This document shows, in pieces, positions 30,527 to 39,209 of a stretch of DNA of 64,000 bases. The notes below the pieces were generated by a model that saw only the letters and a program-made list of their open reading frames with translations, made no database searches and had not been told where the DNA came from. Source of the stretch: Variibacter gotjawalensis (GTDB taxonomy: Bacteria > Pseudomonadota > Alphaproteobacteria > Rhizobiales > Xanthobacteraceae); the NCBI RefSeq assembly GCF_002355335.1, contig NZ_AP014946.1, forward strand, positions 1,875,501 through 1,939,500. The letters run 5' to 3'. Made by a program: the position numbers and the translations under genes. How positions within the stretch are numbered: position 1 is the stretch's first letter; each line of letters opens with the position of its first letter.

Positions 30527-32359
30527 TTAGCTTCCTAAAGGCGCGGTCGCGTTTTCAAGCCACTCTGCGGTTTGCCCTTCGACCAGCGGACCGATCTCGG
30601 CGCGAACGCGCGCGTGATAAGCGTCGAACCACGCACTCTCTTCGGCGGTGAGCAACGAAGGCAGGACGAGCCGCTGGTCGATCGGTGCGAGCGTAATCGT
30701 CTCGAAGCAGTTTAGTGGCTTCTCGGCGCCTTCGACCTTCGGCGCTTCGACGACCAGCACGAGATTCTCGATGCGGATACCGTAAGCGCCGGTCTTGTAG
30801 TAGCCCGGCTCGTTCGAGAGGATCATGCCGCGTTTCAGCGGCACTGTATTGACCTTCGAGATTGAAGCCGGTCCCTCGTGGACAGACAGATAGCTTCCGA
30901 CGCCGTGGCCGGTGCCATGATTATAATCGAGGCCGGCCGACCAGAGATGCTGGCGTGCGAACGTGTCGAGCTGCGAGCCGCTGGCGTCATCTGGAAAGAT
31001 CGCGCGCGCGATGCCGATGTGACCCTTGAGCACGCGCGTAAAACGATCGCGCATTTCGTCGGTCGGCGCGCCAACCGTCATCGTGCGCGTGATGTCGGTC
31101 GTGCCGTCAAGATACTGCGCGCCTGAGTCTAGCAAGAAGAGTTCGCCCGGCGCGATGCGGCGGTTGCTCTCTTCGGTCACACGATAATGCACGATCGCGC
31201 CGTTCGGACCCGAGCCGGAGATCGTCGGGAACGACACGTCCTTCAGAAGACCGGTGTCGCGCCGGAAACTTTCCAGCGCCGCGACGCATTCGATCTCGGT
31301 AAGCTTGCCGCGCGGTGCTTCGCGATCGAACCAAGCGAGGAAATTAGCAACTGCCGCGCCGTCGCGACGATGCGCCGTCATCGAGCCGGAAATCTCGGTC
31401 GCGTTCTTCACGGCCTTCATCAACGTGATCGGATCGGCCGCGTTGACGATCTTGCCGCCGGCGTCGCGGATCATGCGCGCGATGGCGTCCGCCGCGCTTG
31501 CATTGTCGAGCCGCACGGTCTGCTTCTTGTAACCGAGATCAGTCAGCGCGGCCGGCAATGCGTCCATCGCCCGCACGTCGGCGAGGCGTTCGAGTTCGTC
31601 GCGCACCTGGTTCGAGAGTTTCCGGCCGTCGACGAAGAGCGACGGGCGGCCTTCTGCCGGAACGATCGCGAAGGATAGCGCGAGCGGGGTGTGCGTTACG
31701 TCGGCGCCGCGAATGTTGAAGGCCCACGCGACCGCGGTCGGATTGGAAACGACGAGCGCGTCGGCGCGCGCTTTGGCAACTTCCGCGCGCACGCGTGCGA
31801 GTTTGGCTTCGGCCGCTTCGCCCGAATATTCGACCGGATGCAGCGCGACCTGGCCGAGCGGCGGCTCCGGACGATCGGTCCAGATCGTCTCGACCGGATC
31901 GCTGTCGCAGGCGACGAGACTTGCGCCGGCCGATGCGCATGACCGTGTCAGGGCTTCGACGTCGGACGTGCGGAAGAGCCAAGGGTCGTAGCCGATCTTC
32001 GCGCCTTCGGACGCATTCTTCTCAAGCCACGCCTCCGACGTCATGTCGCTGATAAGCACGACCTCGAACACGGCCGTGTCGGTCTGCTCGGCGGCCTGCA
32101 GCGTGTAGCGGCCGTCGACGAACAGCGCAGCCTTGTCGGCCAGCACGATCGCGCGTCCGGCCGAACCCGTGAAAGCCGCGAGCCAAGCAAGACGCTCCTC
32201 GCAAGCCGGCAAATATTCGTTCTGCTGGCGGTCCGCATGCGGGATGACGAGACCGTCGAGCCCGCGTTTCTTCAGCTCCGCGCGCAAGGCGGCGACGCGC
32301 TTGGCAACGGCGGCGCGATCCGAGGAGTCCGTGAATGTTTGAAATTTGGCTTCGAACAT
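30527..32359 (-). CDS. pepP: Aminopeptidase P (Xaa-Pro, M24 family)
   Basis: 610 aa from ATG 32359 (MFEAKFQTFTDSSDRAAVAK); the frame is open further upstream but reads antisense-type sequence through prmA. Two creatinase-like N-terminal domains (PHADRQQNEYLP; FTGSAGRAIVL) precede the M24 catalytic domain. Metal ligands are visible in LLDSGAQYLDGTTDITRT (two Asp), HGTGHGVG (His) and NEPGYY...GIRIEN (two Glu). It removes N-terminal residues preceding proline, with Mn2+ as usual cofactor. The ~600-residue three-domain form is the one common in Hyphomicrobiales. The start is 11 nt after the prmA stop. Confidence 0.94.
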   Translation of the reverse strand: MFEAKFQTFTDSSDRAAVAKRVAALRAELKKRGLDGLVIPHADRQQNEYLPACEERLAWLAAFTGSAGRAIVLADKAALFVDGRYTLQAAEQTDTAVFEVVLISDMTSEAWLEKNASEGAKIGYDPWLFRTSDVEALTRSCASAGASLVACDSDPVETIWTDRPEPPLGQVALHPVEYSGEAAEAKLARVRAEVAKARADALVVSNPTAVAWAFNIRGADVTHTPLALSFAIVPAEGRPSLFVDGRKLSNQVRDELERLADVRAMDALPAALTDLGYKKQTVRLDNASAADAIARMIRDAGGKIVNAADPITLMKAVKNATEISGSMTAHRRDGAAVANFLAWFDREAPRGKLTEIECVAALESFRRDTGLLKDVSFPTISGSGPNGAIVHYRVTEESNRRIAPGELFLLDSGAQYLDGTTDITRTMTVGAPTDEMRDRFTRVLKGHIGIARAIFPDDASGSQLDTFARQHLWSAGLDYNHGTGHGVGSYLSVHEGPASISKVNTVPLKRGMILSNEPGYYKTGAYGIRIENLVLVVEAPKVEGAEKPLNCFETITLAPIDQRLVLPSLLTAEESAWFDAYHARVRAEIGPLVEGQTAEWLENATAPLGS

Positions 32360-32370
32360 GGCGGCGGACC

Positions 32371-33288
32371 TTAAATCGCGCGCGAACGCCGCGCCACTGC
32401 GGGACGCGAGTGCCTGGGCCGCGTCAGCAACAGAGTGGTCCAGCCTTCGAGGCGCACAGTCTTGATGAGCACAAGACCTTGCGCGCGATAGAAGGCGAGC
32501 GCGGCTGTCTTCTGGTCGTTCGTCAGGCCGGAGAGGATGACGTGTCCGCCTGGCGGAACCAGACGCGCGATTGGCGCCGAGAGGCGCTGTAGCGGCCGCA
32601 GCAGGATGTTGGCGAAGACAAGATCGAACGGCGCATTGCGGCGGAAGACGCCGGCATCGACGCCGGCCGCGTGCACGAAGCGAATGTATTGATCGGCGCG
32701 GTTGGCGTGCGCATTCGCCTGCGCGACCTTCACGGACGTGCGGTCGATGTCGCTCGCCAGCACCGGCCGGTGCAGCGCGCGCGCCGCCGCGATGGCAAGC
32801 ACGGCCGTGCCGGTGCCGACGTCGAGGATGCGGCGTGGATGTTTGCGCTTGATGAGTTCGTCGAGCACGAGGAGGCAGCCGCGCGTCGTACCGTGATGCC
32901 CGGTGCCGAAGGCGAGGGCGGCTTCGATCTCGATCGCGATGCGCGACGGCGATTCCGTGCCGCGCAGATGCGAGCCCTGCACGACAAAGCGGCCGGCCGG
33001 CACGGCGGACAGTCCGGCGAGGCTTGCCGCGACCCAATCGCGTGCTTCGATCTTCTCGACCGACAGCGTGGACGCGAGCTCATCATCGGTCGCGGCCGCG
33101 ATGATGTCGCGCAGCACGGCTTCGTCCGGCGCTTCGCTGAAGTGAAGTTCGATCGCCCAGACGCCCGGCTTCTCTTCGAACACCGACAGCACGCATTCGT
33201 CGGCGTCGAGCAGCTCGGTAAGGCGTCCGGCGATTTCTTGCGGGTCGCTGCGCGGGCGCAGACGCGCGACAAAACTCGATGTTTCCAT
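32371..33288 (-). CDS. prmA: Ribosomal protein L11 methyltransferase PrmA
   Basis: 305 aa. N-terminal substrate domain followed by a Rossmann methyltransferase domain: FGTGHHGTTRGCL, SAM motif I ILDVGTGTAVLAIAAAR, post-motif DIDRTSVKVAQANAHAN and the catalytic-type FDLVFANILLRPL. SAM-dependent trimethylation of ribosomal protein L11. The arrangement prmA-aminopeptidase P on one strand is common in Bradyrhizobiaceae. A basic RPAVARRSRAI tail ends the protein. Confidence 0.93.
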   Translation of the reverse strand: METSSFVARLRPRSDPQEIAGRLTELLDADECVLSVFEEKPGVWAIELHFSEAPDEAVLRDIIAAATDDELASTLSVEKIEARDWVAASLAGLSAVPAGRFVVQGSHLRGTESPSRIAIEIEAALAFGTGHHGTTRGCLLVLDELIKRKHPRRILDVGTGTAVLAIAAARALHRPVLASDIDRTSVKVAQANAHANRADQYIRFVHAAGVDAGVFRRNAPFDLVFANILLRPLQRLSAPIARLVPPGGHVILSGLTNDQKTAALAFYRAQGLVLIKTVRLEGWTTLLLTRPRHSRPAVARRSRAI

Positions 33289-33355
33289 GCGGCGCAGATG
33301 CTACGAACGGCGCCGCAAAGACAAGTCTGAAAGAGGGTTACGTGTGTCCGAGCTG

Positions 33356-33483
33356 GTCATTCCGGGGCGTGCTGCGCTCTTCGCGCAGCGCGAGCCCGGA
33401 ATCCATAATCCCTGAGAACACGATTGACACTGGGAGTATGGATCCCGGCCCTCGCAACGCTTCGCGTGCTCGGCCGGGATGAC
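33356..33483. repeat. GTCATCCCGG-type palindromic repeat, copy 3
   Basis: GTCATTCCGG at 33356-33365 and CCGGGATGAC at 33474-33483 bound the element; internal GGAATCCATAATCCC and GGGAGTATGGATCC are the second pair of arms. Same design as the copies at 14093, 16499 and 44712. It lies between the start of prmA and the stop of the L,D-transpeptidase gene. Confidence 0.78.
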
Positions 33484-33509
33484 CGCCGAGCGAGCGGCGT
33501 TTCAGCAAT

Positions 33510-34271
33510 CTACCACTGATAGTAGCGCGGATACGCGCGGGCCGGAGCCTGTACGGGCTGCGCCTGATAAACCGGCTGCTGGGCGTAATAGCCGCGCGGA
33601 TTGCGCTCGTCGTAATAATAGGCCTGACGCGGCTGCTGCGGGCGTGCCTGAGCTTGCGCCTGCCCGCGACGATCCGGACGCGGCTGCACGGCAGCAACCG
33701 GAGCCGGCTCGGTTCGCGGCGCCGTGAACGGAGCGAACGGGTTCGGCCAGACCGAGACGCCTTGGTTGGCCGCAGGCGCCTGCGGAGCCGGTGCCGCCGC
33801 CGCAACCTGAGGACCGCCACGACGCGCCGCAGCCGCGATGGCCTGGCGCTCATCGCCGTCGATCGAGATTTGCGTCTTGGTGAGGCCGTGCTGCTTCACC
33901 AGCGAGAAGAGCAGGGCGGCATTCTGCGGCGCGAGGCGCACGCAGCCGGATGACGCGACCTGGCCGAGCTGCTTCGTGTTGTAGGAGCCGTGGATCGCGT
34001 GGCCCTGCCGTGTGAAGAACACCGAATGCGGCATCGGCGCATCGTCGAACTCGTCCGACTTGTGATCGATCTCCATGCGGAACGGCTTGAACTGGCCGAC
34101 CGGCGTGAAGTGCCCGACCTTGCCGGTCGAAACCGGCCACACGTATTTCTGCTGCCCGTCGATCGTGACGGTCATGCGCTGCGTCGCTTTGTCGACAACG
34201 ATGGCGAGATCAGCATGCGCCGCAGTGGCGAACAGGCTGGCGGCGATAACGCCGGCGGACAGAAGACGCAT
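33510..34271 (-). CDS. L,D-transpeptidase (YkuD domain) with Tyr/Gln/Pro-rich tail
   Basis: 253 aa from ATG 34271, chosen because AAGGAAC lies 5 nt upstream and the signal peptide (MRLLSAGVIAASLFATAAHA) starts there. The YkuD domain follows directly, with H94 in HGSYN and the catalytic C110 in SSGCVRL. Such enzymes form 3-3 cross-links in peptidoglycan or attach proteins to it in the periplasm. After about residue 150 the protein becomes low-complexity, rich in A, P, Q and Y (PRQAYYYDERNPRGYY), ending YPRYYQW. The tail is not part of the catalytic fold and may bind the wall or outer membrane. Divergent from the NRPS operon. Confidence 0.92.
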   Translation of the reverse strand: MRLLSAGVIAASLFATAAHADLAIVVDKATQRMTVTIDGQQKYVWPVSTGKVGHFTPVGQFKPFRMEIDHKSDEFDDAPMPHSVFFTRQGHAIHGSYNTKQLGQVASSGCVRLAPQNAALLFSLVKQHGLTKTQISIDGDERQAIAAAARRGGPQVAAAAPAPQAPAANQGVSVWPNPFAPFTAPRTEPAPVAAVQPRPDRRGQAQAQARPQQPRQAYYYDERNPRGYYAQQPVYQAQPVQAPARAYPRYYQW

Positions 34272-34627
34272 AGCGAAGTTCCTTGACTGACACCGCATCT
34301 TGAGATGCGCGATTTGTCTTTATCTTACGCTACCGCAGGCACTTTCGCTTCGTCCTCACGGGAATTTGGTGAACCGGAGACTTATCGGCAACACATGCGG
34401 CGCGTAGCGTTCGGCTGCCAACGCCGTGGGCAGCCTGTTCATCTGGCTGAACGCCGATTAATGCTAGCCTGAACATACATTAAGATATTGATTTATCGAG
34501 AGTATTTTGTGGAAACCATTTGAATCTCGCGCGGCGAGCCGCTATGTCATGCGCCTCGCGGGAAAGCTGCCGGTGTGCTGCGTGAGTGAGGCCATCCCGC
34601 CTGCTGCAAAATAACGGGCGACAAGAC
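34272..34627. other. Divergent intergenic region (L,D-transpeptidase / NRPS operon)
   Basis: 356 bases, less GC-rich than the flanks around 34450-34520 (ACATACATTAAGATATTGAT), which is where promoters for the two divergent units are expected; I could not place a convincing -35/-10 pair. A small palindrome CGCATCTTGAGATGCG lies at 34294-34309. A 21-codon open frame (34549-34614, MRLAGKLPVCCVSEAI...) ends 13 nt before the NRPS start; it lacks a clear ribosome-binding site and is only a candidate leader peptide. Confidence 0.4.
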
Positions 34628-37600
34628 ATGCAGTCATCGGACATCGACGTCGTAGGCGATACGGACGAAAAGCCCCGCATTGAGAAGGGCATCGCACAGG
34701 CCCCGCTCGGCCGGGCGCGCGGAGGCGGCGTCCAGGTTGTCATCCGCGAGCACACCAACAACGCGGTGCGCTGGAAGCAGGGGGAGCGCCTGCACAACTT
34801 GATCGAGGATGCGTGCCAGCGCTTCGCCGATCTCGAAGCGATCGTCACCGACAACGAGACGCTGACCTACGCGCAGTATGACCGCCGCGCCAACCAGATG
34901 GCGCGCTACCTGATGGATCAAGGCGTTCGCTCCGGCGACCGTGTCGCGCTTCTCTTCGATAAATCGCCCGAAACCTACATCGCGATGCTCGCCGTGATGA
35001 AGGTGAACGCGGCTTACGTCCCGCTCGACGCCGCCTTCCCGATTGAGCGCGTGCGCTTCATCCTTGGCGACGCCGAAGTTTCTGCCATTGTTTCGATCTC
35101 GAGCTATGCGGAGCGCCTCTCGACGCTCGATGTACCGAAGATCCTGGTCGACGCCGACAAGCGCGCGATCTTGGCCAAAGACGATTCGCCGCTCACCGAC
35201 GTGCCGCCGCCGATCGAACCGCTCGCCTACATCATCTACACGTCCGGCACGACTGGAAACCCGAAGGGCGTCGGCATCGGCCACGCCAGCATCTGCAACT
35301 TCGTGCGCGTTGCGGCAGAGCTTTACGGCTACAAGCCGGGCGACCGTATTTATCAGGGCATGACCATCGCGTTCGACTTCTCGATCGAGGAGACGTGGGT
35401 GCCGATGATAGCCGGCGCGACGCTCATTCCTGCGCGCTCCGGCAGCGCCATGATGGGCGACGAACTCGGCGACTTTCTACGCGACCGTCACGTGACCATC
35501 ATGGCGTGCTGCCCGACATTGCTCGCGACGATCGAGCAGGATGTGCCGGAGCTGCGTCTGCTGCTCGTCGGCGGGGAAGCGTGTCCGCATAACCTTGTCG
35601 CGCGCTGGTATCGCCCCGGCCGCCAGATTCTCAATTCGTACGGCCCGACCGAAGCGACCGTCACCTGCACGCTGACGGAGCTCAAGCCCGATAAGCCCGT
35701 GACCATCGGCATTCCGCTGTCGACTTACTCCATCGTCATTCTCGATCCGGTCGAGGACAAGACGATGGCGACGGGCGAACTCGGCGAGATCGGCATCGCG
35801 GGCATCGGCCTCGCGCTCGGCTATCTCAACCGCGACGAGCTCACGATGAAGAAATTCATCAAAGACTTCTTGCAGATCGACAACAATCCGTCCGGCCGCA
35901 TCTATCGGACCGGCGATCTTGGCCGTATCGACGAGAACGGTGAGATCGATTACCGCGGCCGTATCGACACGCAGGTGAAGATCCGCGGCTATCGCATCGA
36001 ACTCACCGAGATCGAGCAGGTGCTGCTCGATCTGCCGGAGGTCGCGCAGGCTGCCGTGACGACATTCGAGCCCGAAGAAGGGCTCGTCGAAATCGTCGCT
36101 TACTATGCGTTCAAGCACGGCTTGTCGGTAGAACGCGACGCGATTTCGCAGCATCTTCGCTCGAAGCTGCCGCCCTACATGGTGCCGGCCTTCCTCGAAC
36201 AGCTCGACGCCATTCCGATGACGCTGAGCAACAAGGCGGACCACAAAAAACTGCCGAAGCCGAACTTGCAGCGTTTCGCGCCGGCCGAGCAGGGCTACGT
36301 TCCGCCGAAGAACGATACGGAGCGCACGCTAAGCACGGTGCTTGCCGAAGTGCTGCGGCTCGAGCGCGTTTCGACCGAGTCGCACTTTTTCGAAGACCTC
36401 GGCGCCAACTCGCTGATCATGGCGCGCTTCTGCTCGCTGCTGCGCAAGAATCCGGACATGGCGAATGTCTCGATGCGCGACATTTATCAAAACCCGACGC
36501 TCGCCGATCTCGCGCTGCATCTTGCCGGCACCGAAGAGACGACGGTGGTGACGACGCGCGAAGTGTTCCACAAGCCGTCGGACCTCTCCTACATCCTGTG
36601 CGGAGCGGGCCAGCTCGCGTTCTATGCGCTATACGCGCTGTTCGGTTTGTGGGTGCTCGACATCGGCTATCGCTGGGCGGCGGCGCCCGAGACCGCGCTC
36701 GCGATTTTCGCCCGCAGCGTCGTCTTCGCGGCCGGCTCGTTCGTGGTGCTGACCGGCATCTCGATCGTCGTGAAGTGGCTGCTCATCGGCCGCTTCAGCC
36801 AGCGCGCCATTCCAATCTGGAGCTTTGCTTACTATCGCTTCTGGGTCGTCATGACGATGATGCGCACGTCGCCGATCGCAGCCTTCTACGGCACGCCGAT
36901 CTACAACGTGTATCTGCGCCTGATGGGCGCGAAGATCGGCCGCAACGCCGTGATCGCTTGCATCCATCCGCCGATCTGTGCCGACGTGATCGAGATCGGC
37001 GACAACACGATCCTGCGCAAGGACTCGATCGTGCTCGGTTATCGCGCGCAATCGAATTTCATCCACATCGCGCCCGTGAAGATCGGCGACAACGCCTTCG
37101 TCGGCGAGGCAAGCGTCCTCGATATCGACACCGTGATGGGCGACAATACGCAGCTTGGTCACGCTTCGTCGCTGCAGAGCGGCCAGCGCGTGCCCGACGG
37201 CAAGCACTATCATGGCTCGCCGGCCGTCGAGACGACATCGGATTACTGTCAGGTCGAAGGCAAGGAGGCGAGCGCACTGCGGCACGCTTTCTTCGGTTCC
37301 GTCGAGCTGATCGCGCTGATCCTCGTCGCCGGTCCGCTCCCTGTGCTCGGCTATCATTACTGGGAGCAGTATTCCGCCGCGACCGGCGTGAAGCTGCTGG
37401 AGGGCTCGTCGATCCTCTCGCTGTTCGGCCTCTCTGCCATTCTGTATTTCGGCGTGGTGGTTCTCGGGCTCGCGTCCGTTTTGATCATCCCGCGCGTCTG
37501 CAACATGTTCCTAAAACCGAACGTGACGTACTCGATGTTCGGCTTCCACCACTTGATGCAGACGATCATCCTCCGTGTCAGCAACGCGCGCTTCTACACG

Positions 37601-38755
37601 GTGCTGTTCGGCGACTCGGCCTTCATCACGAGCTACATGAGCTACGTCGGTTGGAACATGAACACCGTCATCCAAACCGGCTCGAACATGGGTTCGAACC
37701 AGCGCCACGACAATCCGTTCTACTGCAACATCGGGACCGGCACGATGGTGTCGGACGGTCTTTCGATGATCAACACGCAGATGTCCGCGACAGCGTTCCA
37801 GTTGCAGGAAACGAAGATCGGCGAGAACAGCTATCTCGGCAACGACATCTTCTATCCGCCGAACGGCAAGACCGGCGTGAACGTTCTCCTCGCCACCAAG
37901 GCGATGATCCCGATCGATGGCCCGGTGCGCGAGAATGTCGGCATTCTCGGCTCGCCGTCGTTCGAGATTCCGCGCATGGTCGATCGCGATCGCGCGATGA
38001 ACGCGACGATCGACGAAGACAAGCGTCAGGAAGCGCTGAAGAAGAAGAACGTCTACAATCTTGTTACCGCACTGATGTTCTTGGGCGCGCAGTGGATGTC
38101 GTTCTTCATCGGCCTCGTGTTGTGGTCGGTAGCACTGACGCACTACGATCGCTTCGGCCTGTTTGGCCTGCTGTTTGCGGCCGGTGCGATTGTCGTCGCC
38201 TACATCGCGCTGTTCGTGCTCCTTGAACGCGCGAGCCTGCAATTCGGCCGCCTCAAGCCGCAGCTCGCGTCGATCTACGATCCATATTTCTGGCACCACG
38301 AGCGGCACTGGAAGATGGGCGAGTCGCCGGCCGCGGGCCTGTTCCCCGGCACGCCGTTCCGCCCGATGATCTATCGTCTGCTCGGCATGAAGGTCGGCCG
38401 TAAAGTATTCGACTGCAGCCGCTCGATCACGGAGCGCACGCTCACCGAGGTCGGCACTTACGCCAATCTCAACGAGGGCTCCGTGCTGCAGGCGCACTCG
38501 CTGGAAGAGGGCGTGTTCAAGTCGGACTTCATCCGCATGGGCCTCGGCTGCACGGTCGGCCCCGGCGCGTTCGTGCACTATGGCGTCACGATGGAAAACC
38601 ACGTCGTGCTCGACGCGGATTCATTCCTGATGAAGGGCGAGACGCTCGACGACAACACGGGGTGGCGCGGCAATCCGGCGAAGCTTGCCCGCAATCACGC
38701 GGACTATGCGCAGCCGCGGTCCAACATCACCATCATGGCGATGGCTGCCGAATAA
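34628..38755 (+). CDS. Pls/PosA-like membrane-bound single-module nonribosomal peptide synthetase
   Basis: 1375 aa from ATG 34628; a GTG at 34586 would add 14 residues. An adenylation domain (about 40-545) shows YTSGTTGNPKG from residue 204, NSYGPTEATV, YRTGDLGR...YRGRIDTQVKIRGYRIE and the catalytic-type lysine region LSNKADHKKLP. A carrier domain follows with FFEDLGANSL, its phosphopantetheine serine at S595. The remaining ~720 residues alternate about six hydrophobic helices with soluble blocks containing hexapeptide (left-handed beta-helix) repeats (IGRNAVIACIHPP, IGDNTILRKDSIVLG, IGDNAFVGEASVL). This is the layout of TIGR02353 / epsilon-poly-lysine synthetase Pls, which polymerises one amino acid at the membrane. 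No ordinary condensation (HHxxxDG) or thioesterase domain is seen. Product unknown. GNAT and PPTase genes follow without gaps. Confidence 0.9.
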   Translation: MQSSDIDVVGDTDEKPRIEKGIAQAPLGRARGGGVQVVIREHTNNAVRWKQGERLHNLIEDACQRFADLEAIVTDNETLTYAQYDRRANQMARYLMDQGVRSGDRVALLFDKSPETYIAMLAVMKVNAAYVPLDAAFPIERVRFILGDAEVSAIVSISSYAERLSTLDVPKILVDADKRAILAKDDSPLTDVPPPIEPLAYIIYTSGTTGNPKGVGIGHASICNFVRVAAELYGYKPGDRIYQGMTIAFDFSIEETWVPMIAGATLIPARSGSAMMGDELGDFLRDRHVTIMACCPTLLATIEQDVPELRLLLVGGEACPHNLVARWYRPGRQILNSYGPTEATVTCTLTELKPDKPVTIGIPLSTYSIVILDPVEDKTMATGELGEIGIAGIGLALGYLNRDELTMKKFIKDFLQIDNNPSGRIYRTGDLGRIDENGEIDYRGRIDTQVKIRGYRIELTEIEQVLLDLPEVAQAAVTTFEPEEGLVEIVAYYAFKHGLSVERDAISQHLRSKLPPYMVPAFLEQLDAIPMTLSNKADHKKLPKPNLQRFAPAEQGYVPPKNDTERTLSTVLAEVLRLERVSTESHFFEDLGANSLIMARFCSLLRKNPDMANVSMRDIYQNPTLADLALHLAGTEETTVVTTREVFHKPSDLSYILCGAGQLAFYALYALFGLWVLDIGYRWAAAPETALAIFARSVVFAAGSFVVLTGISIVVKWLLIGRFSQRAIPIWSFAYYRFWVVMTMMRTSPIAAFYGTPIYNVYLRLMGAKIGRNAVIACIHPPICADVIEIGDNTILRKDSIVLGYRAQSNFIHIAPVKIGDNAFVGEASVLDIDTVMGDNTQLGHASSLQSGQRVPDGKHYHGSPAVETTSDYCQVEGKEASALRHAFFGSVELIALILVAGPLPVLGYHYWEQYSAATGVKLLEGSSILSLFGLSAILYFGVVVLGLASVLIIPRVCNMFLKPNVTYSMFGFHHLMQTIILRVSNARFYTVLFGDSAFITSYMSYVGWNMNTVIQTGSNMGSNQRHDNPFYCNIGTGTMVSDGLSMINTQMSATAFQLQETKIGENSYLGNDIFYPPNGKTGVNVLLATKAMIPIDGPVRENVGILGSPSFEIPRMVDRDRAMNATIDEDKRQEALKKKNVYNLVTALMFLGAQWMSFFIGLVLWSVALTHYDRFGLFGLLFAAGAIVVAYIALFVLLERASLQFGRLKPQLASIYDPYFWHHERHWKMGESPAAGLFPGTPFRPMIYRLLGMKVGRKVFDCSRSITERTLTEVGTYANLNEGSVLQAHSLEEGVFKSDFIRMGLGCTVGPGAFVHYGVTMENHVVLDADSFLMKGETLDDNTGWRGNPAKLARNHADYAQPRSNITIMAMAAE

Positions 38756-38756
38756 G

Positions 38757-39209
38757 ATGGGCGAGCGCGTCGAATTGCGCGACATCACGGATGCGAACCG
38801 CGACGCGGTGCGCGCGCTCAAGCTCGACCCCGAGCAGGAAGAGCTCGTTGCGAGCAACGAGGAATCACTCGACGAAGCCGAACACGATCCCGGCGCGCGG
38901 CCGCGCGCGATCTACGCTGGCGACCGTCTCGTCGGCTTCATCATGTACGACGCCGGCGAGCCGGACGACGACCCGCGCGAGGCACAGATCTATCGCTTCA
39001 TGATCGATCAGAGCGCGCAAGGTTCGGGCTACGGCCGCGCCGCGCTGCTCGCCACGATCGAAGAAATTCGCGGGATCGGCGGCATCGCCAAGATCGAAAT
39101 CGGCTATATGCCGGAAAATCCGGTCACGAAGGTTTTCTACGAGAGCGTCGGCTTTGTTGAAGTCGGACTCGACGAGGACGGCGAAATGGTCGCCGAACTC
39201 TCATTGTGA
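38757..39209 (+). CDS. GNAT N-acetyltransferase, BltD/PaiA-like (polyamine type)
   Basis: 150 aa from ATG 38757, one base after the NRPS stop. RDITDANRDAVRALKLDPEQ, IYRFMIDQSAQGSGYGRAAL (the acetyl-CoA-binding QGxGxG/A loop) and NPVTKVFYESVGF match the layout of the BltD/PaiA spermidine/spermine acetyltransferases of Bacillus, by memory of those proteins. It would transfer acetyl from acetyl-CoA to an amine in the cytoplasm. Being sandwiched between a Pls-like synthetase and a PPTase, its likely target is the amino-acid substrate, the polymer product or a related polyamine (inference). The stop overlaps the next start (GTGA). Confidence 0.85.
   Translation: MGERVELRDITDANRDAVRALKLDPEQEELVASNEESLDEAEHDPGARPRAIYAGDRLVGFIMYDAGEPDDDPREAQIYRFMIDQSAQGSGYGRAALLATIEEIRGIGGIAKIEIGYMPENPVTKVFYESVGFVEVGLDEDGEMVAELSL

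Noticed and set aside
32360-33037. N-terminal extension of the aminopeptidase P frame (226 codons)
   Set aside because: Lies within prmA on the same strand in another frame and is Arg/Pro-rich with no domain; the true start is ATG 32359.
36598-38226. 542-codon + strand frame inside the NRPS gene
   Set aside because: Frame-shifted reading of the NRPS: Arg-rich with no membrane helices, while the in-frame protein has the expected motifs throughout.
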